The notes beneath the pieces are model-generated. The model had not been told where the DNA came from. It saw only the letters and a program-made list of their open reading frames with translations, and ran no database searches. This document shows positions 26,823-36,475 of a DNA stretch of 64,000 bases, piece by piece. This stretch comes from Longimicrobiales bacterium (lineage in GTDB: Bacteria; Gemmatimonadota; Gemmatimonadetes; Longimicrobiales; Gaopeijiaceae). Made by a program: the position numbers and the translations under genes. The DNA is taken from the NCBI GenBank assembly GCA_028284495.1, contig JANQRP010000004.1, positions 62,001 through 126,000 of the forward strand, in the 5' to 3' direction. How positions within the stretch are numbered: position 1 is the stretch's first letter; the number at the start of each line of letters is the position of its first letter.

Positions 26823-27383
26823 ATGGAAGACGTGGTCTACTCGATCGACATCGCGGTGCCGCGCGAGGCCGCCTGGCACGAACTGACGAAGACGGGCGAG
26901 GTCCAGTACCCGATGTTCAACGCGATCCTGGAGACGGACTGGGCCCCCGGGTCGAAGATGCTCTACTACAAGCCCGACCGGACCATGGTGTTCGTGGTCG
27001 GGGAGGTCGTCGAGGTGGAGGAGCCGAGGCGGTTCGTGCACACCTACCGTTTCACCGATCTGGACGACGCCGCGACCCTGGTCACCTGGGACTTCGAGGA
27101 GATCGACACCGGCGTGCGCGTCACCGTCACGCACTCCCGATTCGACGGGGAGACCCCGACCAGGAAGCGCGTGACCGGCGGCTGGAAGATGATCCTGGCG
27201 ACGCTCAAGCAGCAGCTCGAGACCGGGAAACCGCCGCTGAAGATCCGGATCATGTTCGGGCTGATGGGCATGCTCTCGTTCATGCAGCCGAAGAAGATCC
27301 ACACCGACAACGTGCTCGCGGCACTCGAGTCGAACGAACTCTCGACCGGGATTCCGGGCACCTCGCGGGAAGGAGAAGCCTGA
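26823..27383 (+). CDS. AHSA1/SRPBCC-family protein
   Basis: 186 residues with the START-like fold pattern: VVYSIDIAVPREAAWHELT, then EVVEVEEPRRFVHTYRFTD and LVTWDFEEIDTGVRVTVTHS. Such proteins have a hydrophobic ligand cavity; most ArsR-linked members have no known ligand. It starts 20 bases after arsR with GGAGA upstream, and its stop overlaps the next ATG (TGATG). Confidence 0.87.
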   Translation: MEDVVYSIDIAVPREAAWHELTKTGEVQYPMFNAILETDWAPGSKMLYYKPDRTMVFVVGEVVEVEEPRRFVHTYRFTDLDDAATLVTWDFEEIDTGVRVTVTHSRFDGETPTRKRVTGGWKMILATLKQQLETGKPPLKIRIMFGLMGMLSFMQPKKIHTDNVLAALESNELSTGIPGTSREGEA

Positions 27384-27718
27384 TGACCCCGTTCACCTAC
27401 TGGCTGGCCGTTTCCATCGTGCTCCAGCTGTCGCACCCGGCGCTCGCGACCGTCATTCCGGCCTTCGCCAACATGGCGGGGATCCTCGGCGTGGGGATCC
27501 CGCTCGTGGTCGGATTCATCTGGGCCCGCAGCGCCCCGATGGCGAGAGGGGCGGCGTTCGGTCGGGGGTTCCTGCTCGGCTGGATCCCCGCGCTGATCGG
27601 CCTGGTTCTGGCGCTGGGCCTGGGGCAGGTGACCACGATGATCCTGGTGCTCGGTGGTCTCTCCTCGGGCGTGACCGGCGGACTCGGAGCTGCGGTCGGC
27701 GCGCGCGGAGAGGGTTGA
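27383..27718 (+). CDS. Small four-helix membrane protein
   Basis: 111 residues, nearly all hydrophobic, with three or four membrane helices and Gly-rich packing (ILGVGIPLVVGFIW, LLGWIPALIGLVLALGLG). No family recognised. It overlaps the AHSA1 gene by one base and is the third gene of the ArsR-controlled operon. It ends 3 bases before the convergent GntR gene. Confidence 0.72.
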   Translation: MTPFTYWLAVSIVLQLSHPALATVIPAFANMAGILGVGIPLVVGFIWARSAPMARGAAFGRGFLLGWIPALIGLVLALGLGQVTTMILVLGGLSSGVTGGLGAAVGARGEG

Positions 27719-27721
27719 GGG

Positions 27722-28729
27722 TCAGCGGCGATCCCGTCCAGAACGTCCGTCGGCCTGATCGACCCCTCCGCTGCGGGTCGGGTCGGCCGGCCCGAACACA
27801 GACGCCACGAAGTTGTCGACGAGGGTCAGTTCAGCGGGGTTGATGCGAACGGGCAGGCAGCGCGAGGCCGGGCCGATCCGATTCCCCTCCGGCAGGGCGT
27901 CCCAGGTGCCCGGACTGAAGAGCACCAGGGTGCGTCGGTCGGAAATCGCAACGGCGTCTTCGACGCTTGAGGTCGCTTCGACGTCGACTCCGGTCGCGGC
28001 TACCAGCGATCGCCTCAGGTCACCGGTGATCACGTGACACGATTCCGCGTCGAGGTCGCAGACTACGACCCGCTCCACATCCTTCCGCAGCTGTTCGGAG
28101 ATCGTGTGCATGTCGGGCTGAATCCCGATGAAGAGGACCCGGGCCGGGTCGTCGGCTCGACGGTGCAGTACGTTCTCGACCGACTCCGTGTGGAAGTGCG
28201 TGCTCACAACCGGGCCCGGCGGCAGTGAGGCGAGCCGGGAAAGGGGCCACCCCCGAGCGTCGGCCCCCGTGCGTTGAGAGATCTCCCGTGCGATCTGAGC
28301 GCAGAGGGCCATAGAGCATTCGACCACCCAGATCGGGCGGGCTCGGCGCACATGGCCCGGGCCCCCCGCGATACGGCTGAGTACGACTTCCCGCGTCGCG
28401 TCGAAGTCCCGTTCCATCTCTTCGAGGAACCGCTCGATCCGCGAATCGAACGAATCCATACCGGACGGGAGCTTGAGGACTCGAGTTCCTGATCCGCGGC
28501 GACTCTCGACGAGCCCCTCGTCCGCGAGCGCCCGGTAGGCCCTGCGAATAGTGTGGTGGTGGAGATGCCACCGCTTCTCCGCTGCCCGAATTGCGGGGAG
28601 CGTCACTCCTTCGGGCAGGACTCCCGTCAGCACGCTATAGCGAAGAATCGAGTGCAGCTGACGATACAGTGGCGCATTCGAATCCCGCCGGAGTTGAGAT
28701 CCAACCGAGTCCAGTATATCGTCAAGCAT
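27722..28729 (-). CDS. GntR-family regulator with a binding-protein-like effector domain
   Basis: 335 residues. The GntR winged helix (about 17-88) is clear: PLYRQLHSILRYSVLTGVL, TLPAIRAAEKRWHLHHHTIR, RAYRALADEGLVESRRGSGT. The C-terminal 240 residues are not FadR, UTRA or aminotransferase like; RPIWVVECSMALCAQIAREI and VVSTHFHTESVENVL suggest an alpha/beta periplasmic-binding-protein-like sensor. The ligand is unknown. It diverges from the DUF4932 lipoprotein over 38 bases, so it probably regulates itself and that gene. Confidence 0.85.
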   Translation of the reverse strand: MLDDILDSVGSQLRRDSNAPLYRQLHSILRYSVLTGVLPEGVTLPAIRAAEKRWHLHHHTIRRAYRALADEGLVESRRGSGTRVLKLPSGMDSFDSRIERFLEEMERDFDATREVVLSRIAGGPGHVRRARPIWVVECSMALCAQIAREISQRTGADARGWPLSRLASLPPGPVVSTHFHTESVENVLHRRADDPARVLFIGIQPDMHTISEQLRKDVERVVVCDLDAESCHVITGDLRRSLVAATGVDVEATSSVEDAVAISDRRTLVLFSPGTWDALPEGNRIGPASRCLPVRINPAELTLVDNFVASVFGPADPTRSGGVDQADGRSGRDRR

Positions 28730-28767
28730 CTTCTACGATATCACAATTATAACAATCTAGCAATGTC
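28730..28767. promoter_or_regulatory. Compact AT-rich divergent promoter
   Basis: Only 38 bases separate the two start codons. On the minus strand a consensus -10 TATAAT occupies 28751-28746; on the plus strand TATAAC occupies 28748-28753, overlapping it. Predicted transcripts would have leaders of about 10 bases. No good -35 is visible, so activation by a bound regulator is plausible. Confidence 0.5.
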
Positions 28768-29919
28768 ATGACCTATTCCGCTGAACTTCGCCCTCGGGCT
28801 CTCAGGAACGCTCGCGCGGGTGCCTTGTGCACGATGTGCCTCATGACAGTCGTCGGATGCGGTCCGGGGTCCCACGATGACGAGTTCGGGAGTGCGCCCG
28901 AAGCCTCGGCAGTGCTCCTGCCGGTAGTGGCCACTGCGGAGCCAGGCCTGGAGGTCAGGGTCGACCCCAGGATCGAGCTCATGGCCGTGATTCAACTTGT
29001 CGCCGGGTACCCCGTTCTTGGTCAGTGGGAAACCGACTACCGCGAAAGAGCCCTGGCCCACTTCACCCCTCATTCGGACCACCCTGCGGTGGTCAGGTTC
29101 GACTCTCTTTCGCGTGTGGGCCTGTCCTTCGACCGAGTACCCAAGGTTTTCGCTGCCCTTGGTCCCCTGCCGCACCTCGCGCTTCCAGAGCAGATCCACC
29201 AGGATGTCCGCGGTCGCGGCGTGGGTCGTGGTGAGGTGGGACGATGGGCCGCCGAGCTTCGGGATTTCTACGCGGTCACGAACTTCGAAGCCTTCTTTCG
29301 CGACAACTCGGACCACTTTCGGTGGTTGGTGCAGGGCGCCCTGCCCACAGTGACGGACGCCGTTGCCCTCCTCGGAGAGTACTCGGGGGAGGGGGTCGAC
29401 GACGTTGCCGTCGTCCTGTCTCCTCTCTTGCACGATGGAGGGTTCGGCATGCGGGGGGGCGACACCGAGTTCATGGCGTTTATCGGGCCTGACGGAGTCG
29501 AAGAGGGCAACCCGTCGTTCGGCGACCGCGACCGCCTCGGCCGCCTGGTCTGGCACGAACTGGCCCACGGATTCGTGAACCCAGCGACTGCGCGGCACCA
29601 TGCCGACGTCGCCGCGACGGAGGTGGTTGACAGCGTGTTCCGCAGTCGCATGCGGGCGCAGGCGTATCCGGACTGGCCCACTATCGTGAACGAGAGCGTG
29701 ATTCGCGCGATCGAGGTCCGGCTCGCATACGCGACATCGGGCACGGACGGAGCGACCAGTGTCGCGGCCGAGCAGGTCGGCCGGGGATTCTGCCACGTCC
29801 CAGCTATCGCAGCCGCACTCGAGAGGTACGAGGGCTCTCGAGATGTGTATCCATTGCTGAGTTCGTTTTTCCCGGAGCTCATCGAGGTCTTTCGAAGACC
29901 ACTGCCAACGTGCTCGTAG
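28768..29919 (+). CDS. DUF4932-type lipoprotein with HExxH zinc motif
   Basis: 383 residues. The signal peptide ends in a lipobox at Cys31 (MTVVGCGPG). The zinc-binding motif HELAH is at 263-267, with NESVIRAIEVRLAY about 50 residues on as a likely third-ligand region. Conserved features such as FFRDNSDHFRW and GLGxF-like blocks suit DUF4932. It is predicted to be a cell-surface or periplasmic metallopeptidase of unknown substrate. It diverges from the GntR regulator. Confidence 0.78.
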   Translation: MTYSAELRPRALRNARAGALCTMCLMTVVGCGPGSHDDEFGSAPEASAVLLPVVATAEPGLEVRVDPRIELMAVIQLVAGYPVLGQWETDYRERALAHFTPHSDHPAVVRFDSLSRVGLSFDRVPKVFAALGPLPHLALPEQIHQDVRGRGVGRGEVGRWAAELRDFYAVTNFEAFFRDNSDHFRWLVQGALPTVTDAVALLGEYSGEGVDDVAVVLSPLLHDGGFGMRGGDTEFMAFIGPDGVEEGNPSFGDRDRLGRLVWHELAHGFVNPATARHHADVAATEVVDSVFRSRMRAQAYPDWPTIVNESVIRAIEVRLAYATSGTDGATSVAAEQVGRGFCHVPAIAAALERYEGSRDVYPLLSSFFPELIEVFRRPLPTCS

Positions 29920-30213
29920 CGGAATACCCCGGCGAGGGAGCGACTCGGCACTTCGTAGGAGGGTGACGGGGGGTGGATGAGGCCCGAGCCGACTACGCGG
30001 TGGCCTTCCCCGGCTCGACCAGTCTTGTGGCGTCCTGCCCCGTAGGGCGGGCGACTCGGCACGCGGAGAGCGCGGCTCCGGAATCCAACCATAGGATCCG
30101 GAGGGAGAGGTAAGGTGGCGAGCGACAGTTGGCTCGCCGCCCTTCGCCACGGCGACGGCGCCATGCCACGGCCTGGTGGAGAGCGTTCCGGCGGCTGACC
30201 ACGGGAGGGGAGG
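29920..30213. other. Intergenic region upstream of permease 1
   Basis: 294 bases with no supported gene. It holds GCCCCGTAGGG (30037-30047) inside a small hairpin, and that element recurs at 32747-32757 just after the permease gene. Confidence 0.4.
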
Positions 30214-32670
30214 ATGGCGGGGCGCTCTTTCGTGGCCGGCGTGGCGAGTTCGACGCTCCGGCTCGCACGCCGATCGCCGGGCTTCGCCCTGGCCGTCACC
30301 GCCACACTTGGCCTGGGAATCGGCGCGAATACGGCGATCTTCGGGATAGTGGACCGCGTCCTCCTCCGTCCTCCGCTGCACGTGGTCGACGCAGATCGGG
30401 TCATGTTCGTCGGAACAGAACGTGGCGACCGGCGTTTCGGCACGGCGATGACCTTTCCCGACTACCGGGATCTCCTGGGCGCGTCCGCCTTCGAGCATGT
30501 CTCGCCGGTCAGCGTTTCCCGGCACACGATGAGGTTGGGGGACGGGGCCGTGCCTCTCGAGGTCGTGGAGGTGTCTCCGTCCTTCTTTCCCCTACTCGGT
30601 GTGACCCCGGTCGTCGGTCGATTCTTCGGGCCGAACGAGGAGGGAGTCGGGGCCGACCCGACGGTCGTCCTCTCTGAGGAGTTCTGGGCGACGGCGTTCG
30701 GGTCCGATCCGGCCGTGATCGGCCGCGTCGTGGACGTCTCGGGAGTCGGCGCGACCGTGATCGGGATCGTGCCGGCAGGGTTCACCGGGGTCGGACTTCT
30801 CGCGGTCGATGCCTGGATGCCCATCGTCGCCACCAGATCGAGGATTGCCGAACTGAGCGCGACTCGGCCTGTCTCGGACCTGTTCGAGAGCCGTGGCGCG
30901 TACTGGATATCGGTCGTTGCGCGGCTTTCCGAGGGTGTATCCCCAGAGGCAGCTGCGGATGAGGCCACAGGGCTACACCGCGCCGGACGAGCTTCGCAGA
31001 TCGCACAGGGGCGGTACTCCGAGGAGGTGCGCATTGCGCTGAGACCACTCACGAGCCCGGCTGGTGCCGAGAGTCACGCGGCCGTCGTGCGGTGGCTGGC
31101 GGGGGTGTCGCTCCTGGTTCTCCTCGTCGCCTGCGCGAACGTCGCGAATCTCCTGCTCGCGCGATCGGTTCGAGTCCGTCGAGACACCGCAGTGCGCCTC
31201 GCCCTTGGGGCTTCCCAGGCGCGGTTGGCGGCCGAGCGGCTCGGGAGCGCCGTGATTCTGGCCGGGATGGGAGGTGCGGCGGCGGTCGTTCTGGCGCTCT
31301 GGGGACAGGACGCCCTACAGAGGATCGTACTGCCCGGCGTCTACTTTCCGGGGTACGGCGCGACCGGTCGGGTGCTGCTCTTCGCGCTTGTGATATCGGT
31401 GATCTCGGGGCTCCTGGCAGCGGTTGCTCCCACCCTCCGGGCTGCAAGGACCAGTGTCGCGGGTGCACTTCGCGAAGGCGCACGCGGCACATCGACGCGG
31501 TCGAGAATGCAGGCGGCCCTCGCGGCGGCACAGGCCGCTCTCTCGCTCGTGCTGCTGGTCGGCGCCGGCCTCTTCGTGAAGAGTCTGGATCAGGTGGATC
31601 GCGTCGACCTGGGTTTCGACGTCGACCGCCTCTTGCTCGTAACACTGGACAACGAACCGTCGGTCCAAACTCCCGACGATGTAAACGGCCTCTACGTAGA
31701 AGCCGCGTCCGTGGCGGCACGGCTTCCCGAGGTCGAGTCCGCCGCGGTGACGACAGCGCCGTTCTACTGGTCGTGGGCGATCTCAATCAGCGTTCCGGGC
31801 TTCGATTCTCTCCCTAGGATGCCGGGCGGCGGCCCGTATGTTTGGGGGGTGGGGCTCCGATACTTCGAGACGGCGGGGGTACCCCTGCTGAAAGGCCGAG
31901 ACTTCGAGCAGGCCGATCTCACGGATGGACGACGGGTGGCGATCGTAGGCAGAGCGATGGCCGACTCCCTCTGGGGCGGCTCGGCGCTGGGCCAATGCCT
32001 CCTGGTCGGTGATGATCCCGGTGGATGTACCACTGTGGTTGGAGTTGCCGAGAATACTGCGCGAGCCGGGCTCGAGGACGAGCCCTTCTTCCAGTACTAC
32101 CTTCCCTACGAAGACGTGCGGACAGAGGGGATGGAGGTCAGCGGGATCTACGTACGAGTGACCACCCCCGCCGCCAGCGCCGCGTCGATCGCGACCGCAC
32201 TCCGTTCGTTTTCGCCACGCGTCCGACACGCGAGCGTTCGGCCTCTCGAGGATGTGCTCGATCCCCTCTCGCGGACCTGGAAGCTCGGGGCGACCATGTT
32301 CTCCCTTTTCGGGGTACTTGCCCTGACTATTGCCGCGGTCGGCCTGTACAGCCTCCTGTCCTTCAACGTGGCGCAGCGGCGTCGGGAGCTCGGGATTCGA
32401 GCGGCGCTCGGAGCCGACCGCACCCGGCTGCTGATTGCAACCGTGTCCGAGGCGCTCCGCCTCACACTCCTTGGCGTCTCGGTGGGAACGGCCCTCACGT
32501 TGATGGCGGGGCCTGGGCTTCAGGACCTCCTCTTTCGTGTGTCCCCCCGCGATCCCGTCGTGCTCGTCGGGGTGGCGGTGACGCTGTTGGCGGTCTCGGC
32601 CTGCGCGAGTCTCCTCCCAGCCCACCGCGCCACGCGAGTGGACCCTGCCGAGGCTCTGCGAACGGAGTAG
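30214..32670 (+). CDS. Duplicated orphan FtsX/MacB-type permease (ADOP family), copy 1
   Basis: 818 residues. Order: membrane helix after the RSPGFALAVTATLGLGIGAN motif (about 20-45), first MacB-like periplasmic domain (50-265), FtsX core with three helices (about 290-410, LLVLLVACANVANLLLARS), then a second helix, periplasmic domain (450-680) and FtsX core (690-815) ending in the family tail ATRVDPAEALRTE. This two-in-one permease architecture is typical of Acidobacteriota and Gemmatimonadota. No ATPase gene is nearby, hence orphan. GGGAGG precedes the ATG. The substrate is unknown. Confidence 0.93.
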   Translation: MAGRSFVAGVASSTLRLARRSPGFALAVTATLGLGIGANTAIFGIVDRVLLRPPLHVVDADRVMFVGTERGDRRFGTAMTFPDYRDLLGASAFEHVSPVSVSRHTMRLGDGAVPLEVVEVSPSFFPLLGVTPVVGRFFGPNEEGVGADPTVVLSEEFWATAFGSDPAVIGRVVDVSGVGATVIGIVPAGFTGVGLLAVDAWMPIVATRSRIAELSATRPVSDLFESRGAYWISVVARLSEGVSPEAAADEATGLHRAGRASQIAQGRYSEEVRIALRPLTSPAGAESHAAVVRWLAGVSLLVLLVACANVANLLLARSVRVRRDTAVRLALGASQARLAAERLGSAVILAGMGGAAAVVLALWGQDALQRIVLPGVYFPGYGATGRVLLFALVISVISGLLAAVAPTLRAARTSVAGALREGARGTSTRSRMQAALAAAQAALSLVLLVGAGLFVKSLDQVDRVDLGFDVDRLLLVTLDNEPSVQTPDDVNGLYVEAASVAARLPEVESAAVTTAPFYWSWAISISVPGFDSLPRMPGGGPYVWGVGLRYFETAGVPLLKGRDFEQADLTDGRRVAIVGRAMADSLWGGSALGQCLLVGDDPGGCTTVVGVAENTARAGLEDEPFFQYYLPYEDVRTEGMEVSGIYVRVTTPAASAASIATALRSFSPRVRHASVRPLEDVLDPLSRTWKLGATMFSLFGVLALTIAAVGLYSLLSFNVAQRRRELGIRAALGADRTRLLIATVSEALRLTLLGVSVGTALTLMAGPGLQDLLFRVSPRDPVVLVGVAVTLLAVSACASLLPAHRATRVDPAEALRTE

Positions 32671-33119
32671 CGGCGATCCCCCCGCAGAGGGCGGTCGATC
32701 CCGCCCTGCCGCCATCCGTCACGGGCAGGCGGCCCCGCGAGATCGAGCCCCGTAGGGTGTGGCGACCTGGATGACAAAAAGGTCGGCATGGTGACTCGAG
32801 CCCGTCGTGGCGTACTGCGCTCTCGGCGATCTCGGCCTCGACCGCGACGACGAACTGGCGGGAGAGGACTTCGGAGTATCGTTCCTCTCGACGGGGAGAC
32901 CCACGTGTGACTTCGGCTTGCGTGTCGCTCGCAACGCTGGGCGGTCGTGATTGAGCAATCGCTCCAGCGCTCAGCTGCGCAGGCGGCGGACAGCAACCTC
33001 GTGGCGTTTCACCACAGGATGCCGCGCTTCGTCACACCGACGTACTCGGGTCCCGTCCGCCCAACGAGCTTCCACGCCTTGCCGGCGCACGATCCAGGGC
33101 TGTGGGGAGGAGGGGCAGG
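32671..33119. other. Intergenic region between permeases 1 and 2
   Basis: 449 bases with no supported coding sequence; short frames here lack codon bias and family matches. A partial repeat of the upstream GCCCCGTAGGG element lies at 32747-32766. The region probably holds the promoter of permease 2 and may include decayed sequence. Confidence 0.45.
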
Positions 33120-35573
33120 GTGGGCTGGGTGTACCGTGATACAGGCTACGCGCTCCGGAGACTGATCCGGAGTCCGGGGTTCACGCTCGTCGCCGTCGCT
33201 TCGCTTGCGCTGGGCATAGGCGCCAACACGGCCATCTTCACTCTGGTCGATGCCGTGCTGCTCCGTTCGCTGCCCGTGGCGGAGCCCGACGGTCTGTTCA
33301 ACATCTACACCCGGGACGCCTCCAACTCGGGCGAGGGCCTGATTCCCGTCTCAGTGCCGAACTTCGAGGATCTGCGGGCACAGGCTCGCAGCTTCGAGGA
33401 GATCGTCGGAATCGCCGATATGGGGTTCGGAGTCGACTGGGGCGACTCGGACCCCGTGGGAATGGCGGGCCAGCTCGTCACAGGGAGCTACTTCCAGGCG
33501 CTGGGCGTCGAGGCGGAGATCGGCCGTCTGATTGCGCCCGGGGACGACGCGATCGAAGGCGACGGAGCGGTCGCCGTGCTGAGCCATGCGACGTGGATGA
33601 ACTACTTCGGTGGCGATCCACGGGTCGTCGGGACGTCCGTCCGAATCAACGCACAGCCGTTCACGGTCATCGGGGTTACCCCGCGAGGGTTTCGTGGTCA
33701 TCAGACGCTCACCACGAGCGAACGCGTATGGGTGCCATTCGGGATGCTTCGCCAGGTAGCGTCCCCGGGCGTTCTGTTCTTCTTCGAAGTGCGGAGGGCT
33801 CTTCCCCTGAACGTGGTCGGGCGGATCGCCGAGGGGGTGGACCCCAGCACGGCGCGGGCAGAGCTGGCCCAGATCGCCGCGGCGCTCGAGGACGCGTATC
33901 CCGAGGACAATCGCAACCGCACCCTCGAAATGGTGCCAACCGCCAGGGCGGCCGTGGGGGTGAATCAGGTCGAGGCGCTAAGTCGGTCGGGCGCCCTGAT
34001 GATGGGCGTCGTGGCCCTGGTGTTGCTGATCGCCTGTGCGAACCTCGCGAACCTGATGCTCGCACGAACGGCTTCGCGGTCTCACGAGCTCGCGCTGCGA
34101 ACGGCTCTGGGGGCTCCGCGCGGAGCGCTGGTTCGCCAGGTGCTCACCGAAGGCCTGCTCCTGTCCATCGCAGGCGGAGTGATTGGGCTTGCACTGGCGG
34201 GTTGGGGCAGTCGCTTCACGCTGGAGCTGGGTTCTGGACTCCTGCCGTCCCAGGCGGTCGACGTGTCGCTGAGTGGCCGGGTGCTGCTGTTCACCGCCGT
34301 CACGTCCATCGGGACGGGTCTACTCTTCGGCGTGCTTCCAGCTGTTCACGCGTCACGACAGGACCCCGCCGCGCTCATGAAGGACACGGGGCGGGAGGGC
34401 CAGGTCCAGAGTCGCTCACCCCTTCGAAGCGCGCTCGTCGTTTCGGAGGTGTTGCTCGCCTTTGTGGGCCTCATGGGGGCGGGCCTCCTGATCAGGTCGA
34501 TGCAGGAGGCTTCCCGAACCGACTTCGGCTTGGATCTCGAGAACCTCGGTGTCGCGGCGGTTCCGCTGGGGGGACTCTCGGTCCCCGAGCGGGTCCAGTT
34601 CATGGAGTCGGTTCGCGATCGGCTGACGCAGCTTCCGGGAGTCGCCGAAGTCGGCTTCTCCTCCTCGTTCCCGCTGTCTCCGACTCAGGTCCGGACCCTG
34701 GTGCCGGAGGAGGCCGCGCCCGACGACGGCGGCAGCTCCTTCGTCACCACCGTCTCGATGATGCCGGGCTATCTGGAAGCCATGAAGCTTCGGATCGTCG
34801 CGGGACGGGGCATCGGCATCGACGACCTCCAGGAGGAAAGTCGCCCTGTCGCAGTGATCAACGAGGCGCTCGCCCAGCGGTACTGGCCCGGTGAGAGCGC
34901 CGTTGGGAAACGCTTCAACTACTTCGCCGACACGGTTGTTCGGGAGGTTGTGGGGGTAACCACCGATGTGTCGCTCGGTGACCTCGCGGCGCCCCGGCCG
35001 CCGGTGGCCTACATGCCCCACACTCAGTGGTCCTCCGGCACCGGGATACTTCATGTGCGGCTCGACTCTCACCGGCCTGCACCAATGGACGAGGTCCGTG
35101 GAGCGCTGCTCGAGGTCGACGAGGACCGGGAGCCCCAGAACATGCAGATGACCGAGTCGCTCCTCTCGCAGGTGCTGCGAGTTCGGAGGATCGGGGCAGG
35201 GATGGTGGGTACGTTCGGCGTCGTGGCGCTGCTGCTGGCGGTGATCGGGATCTACGCGGTCATGAGCCAGATCTCGGCTCAGCGACGGCACGAAATCGGG
35301 ATCCGACTGGCGCTCGGTGCCGAAGTCCAGACGATTGTTCGGATGGTCGTGGTTCAGGGCATGGCGATGGTGGCTGCCGGGATGGGTGCTGGCGTCGTGG
35401 CAGCGATCGCAGCGGGCCGGGCCGTCGAGGGCCTGTTGTTCAACGTTGCCGCTCACGACCCGGTTACCCTGGCAGTAGTACCTGTCGTTCTGGGCGCGGT
35501 GGCCCTGATCGCGTGCCTGATTCCGGCGCTCCGCGCCACGCGGGTGAGCCCGATGGAGGCCCTACGGACCTGA
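33120..35573 (+). CDS. Duplicated orphan FtsX/MacB-type permease (ADOP family), copy 2
   Basis: 817 residues from GTG at 33120, which has AGGAGG 7 bases upstream; a GTG at 33102 is an alternative. It opens YALRRLIRSPGFTLVAV and has the LALGIGANTAIFTLVDAVLL motif. Layout as in the other copies: helix, MacB-like domain, FtsX core (LIACANLANLMLARTASR), helix, second MacB-like domain, second FtsX core, and the tail ATRVSPMEALRT. It is followed after 98 bases by the response regulator gene, which suggests that a two-component system controls or senses with this permease. Confidence 0.93.
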   Translation: MGWVYRDTGYALRRLIRSPGFTLVAVASLALGIGANTAIFTLVDAVLLRSLPVAEPDGLFNIYTRDASNSGEGLIPVSVPNFEDLRAQARSFEEIVGIADMGFGVDWGDSDPVGMAGQLVTGSYFQALGVEAEIGRLIAPGDDAIEGDGAVAVLSHATWMNYFGGDPRVVGTSVRINAQPFTVIGVTPRGFRGHQTLTTSERVWVPFGMLRQVASPGVLFFFEVRRALPLNVVGRIAEGVDPSTARAELAQIAAALEDAYPEDNRNRTLEMVPTARAAVGVNQVEALSRSGALMMGVVALVLLIACANLANLMLARTASRSHELALRTALGAPRGALVRQVLTEGLLLSIAGGVIGLALAGWGSRFTLELGSGLLPSQAVDVSLSGRVLLFTAVTSIGTGLLFGVLPAVHASRQDPAALMKDTGREGQVQSRSPLRSALVVSEVLLAFVGLMGAGLLIRSMQEASRTDFGLDLENLGVAAVPLGGLSVPERVQFMESVRDRLTQLPGVAEVGFSSSFPLSPTQVRTLVPEEAAPDDGGSSFVTTVSMMPGYLEAMKLRIVAGRGIGIDDLQEESRPVAVINEALAQRYWPGESAVGKRFNYFADTVVREVVGVTTDVSLGDLAAPRPPVAYMPHTQWSSGTGILHVRLDSHRPAPMDEVRGALLEVDEDREPQNMQMTESLLSQVLRVRRIGAGMVGTFGVVALLLAVIGIYAVMSQISAQRRHEIGIRLALGAEVQTIVRMVVVQGMAMVAAGMGAGVVAAIAAGRAVEGLLFNVAAHDPVTLAVVPVVLGAVALIACLIPALRATRVSPMEALRT

Positions 35574-35671
35574 GCCCGCCGAGAGGCAGTCGATTCCCGG
35601 CGCATGGACACGGACACCGGGGAGATCCGAACTTGGCACCGACCGCACGGGGCAGTCACGGGAGGAGTCCA

Positions 35672-36475
35672 GTGGACCAGACGGAGTTGCTGCGCGTCCT
35701 GATCGCGGACGACGAGGAGTTGAGTCGAGAGGCGCTGAGGTATCGCCTGGAAGACGTGCCAGACGTCGAGATCATCGCGGAGTGCTCCGACGGAGACGCG
35801 GTCGCAGCGACTATCCAGAGCCTCCATCCGGATGTCGTCTTTCTCGACATCGAGATGCCGGGCAGGTCAGGCATCGAGGCGATTCGAGTGGCCGACGGGC
35901 ACAGGCCGGCCGTGATCTTCGTGACCGGCCATCCGGACTATGCGCTCGGCGCGTTCGAGGCGGCGGCTCTGGACTACCTGCTGAAGCCAGTCGACACCGG
36001 GAGGCTCCTGCAGGCGCTGGACCGTGCTCGGGAGTACGTTTCGCAGCGCGAGGTGGTGCGGCTTCATCGCCGAGCGACGGCGCTGGAGGACCCGACCGAG
36101 ATTGCCGTCGTCATCGGCACCGGGCCCGAGCCTCTCCGACACGCCGAGGTCAACGAGTACCTGAAACGAATCGTCGTACGCGACGACGGCGACTTCGTGA
36201 TCATCGACGTTTCCGACGTCTGGGCCCTGGAGGCTGCCGGCAACTACGTGCGGGTTCGCACGGCGGACAGACGCTTCCTGGTGCGTGGAACACTGAGCGG
36301 ATACGAGCAGCGGCTCGATCCGCAGCGATTCGTGCGGATACATCGATCGACCGTCGTCGCCGTGGATCACGTAGAGCGTATCACGCCCGAGCCGCACGGG
36401 GACTTCGTGGTGACGCTTCGTTCGGGAGACCGTTATCGCATGAGTCGCTCTCACCGGAGTCGACTCCTGCCGTGA
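35672..36475 (+). CDS. LytTR-family response regulator
   Basis: 267 residues from GTG at 35672 with GGAGGAG 6 bases upstream. The receiver domain (about 7-125) has acidic pocket ADDEE, phosphoacceptor Asp59 in FLDIEMPG, Thr in FVTGHPDYA and Lys in LLKPVD. The LytTR DNA-binding domain (about 165-267) shows IVVRDDGDFVIIDVSDVWALEAAGNYV and FVRIHRSTVVAVDHV. It binds DNA as a dimer after phosphorylation by the kinase encoded next, with which it overlaps by 4 bases (GTGA). Confidence 0.95.
   Translation: MDQTELLRVLIADDEELSREALRYRLEDVPDVEIIAECSDGDAVAATIQSLHPDVVFLDIEMPGRSGIEAIRVADGHRPAVIFVTGHPDYALGAFEAAALDYLLKPVDTGRLLQALDRAREYVSQREVVRLHRRATALEDPTEIAVVIGTGPEPLRHAEVNEYLKRIVVRDDGDFVIIDVSDVWALEAAGNYVRVRTADRRFLVRGTLSGYEQRLDPQRFVRIHRSTVVAVDHVERITPEPHGDFVVTLRSGDRYRMSRSHRSRLLP

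Noticed and set aside
31165..31185. GGTTCGAGTCC resembling a tRNA T-loop
   Set aside because: No acceptor stem, anticodon arm or D-loop around it, and it lies within permease 1.
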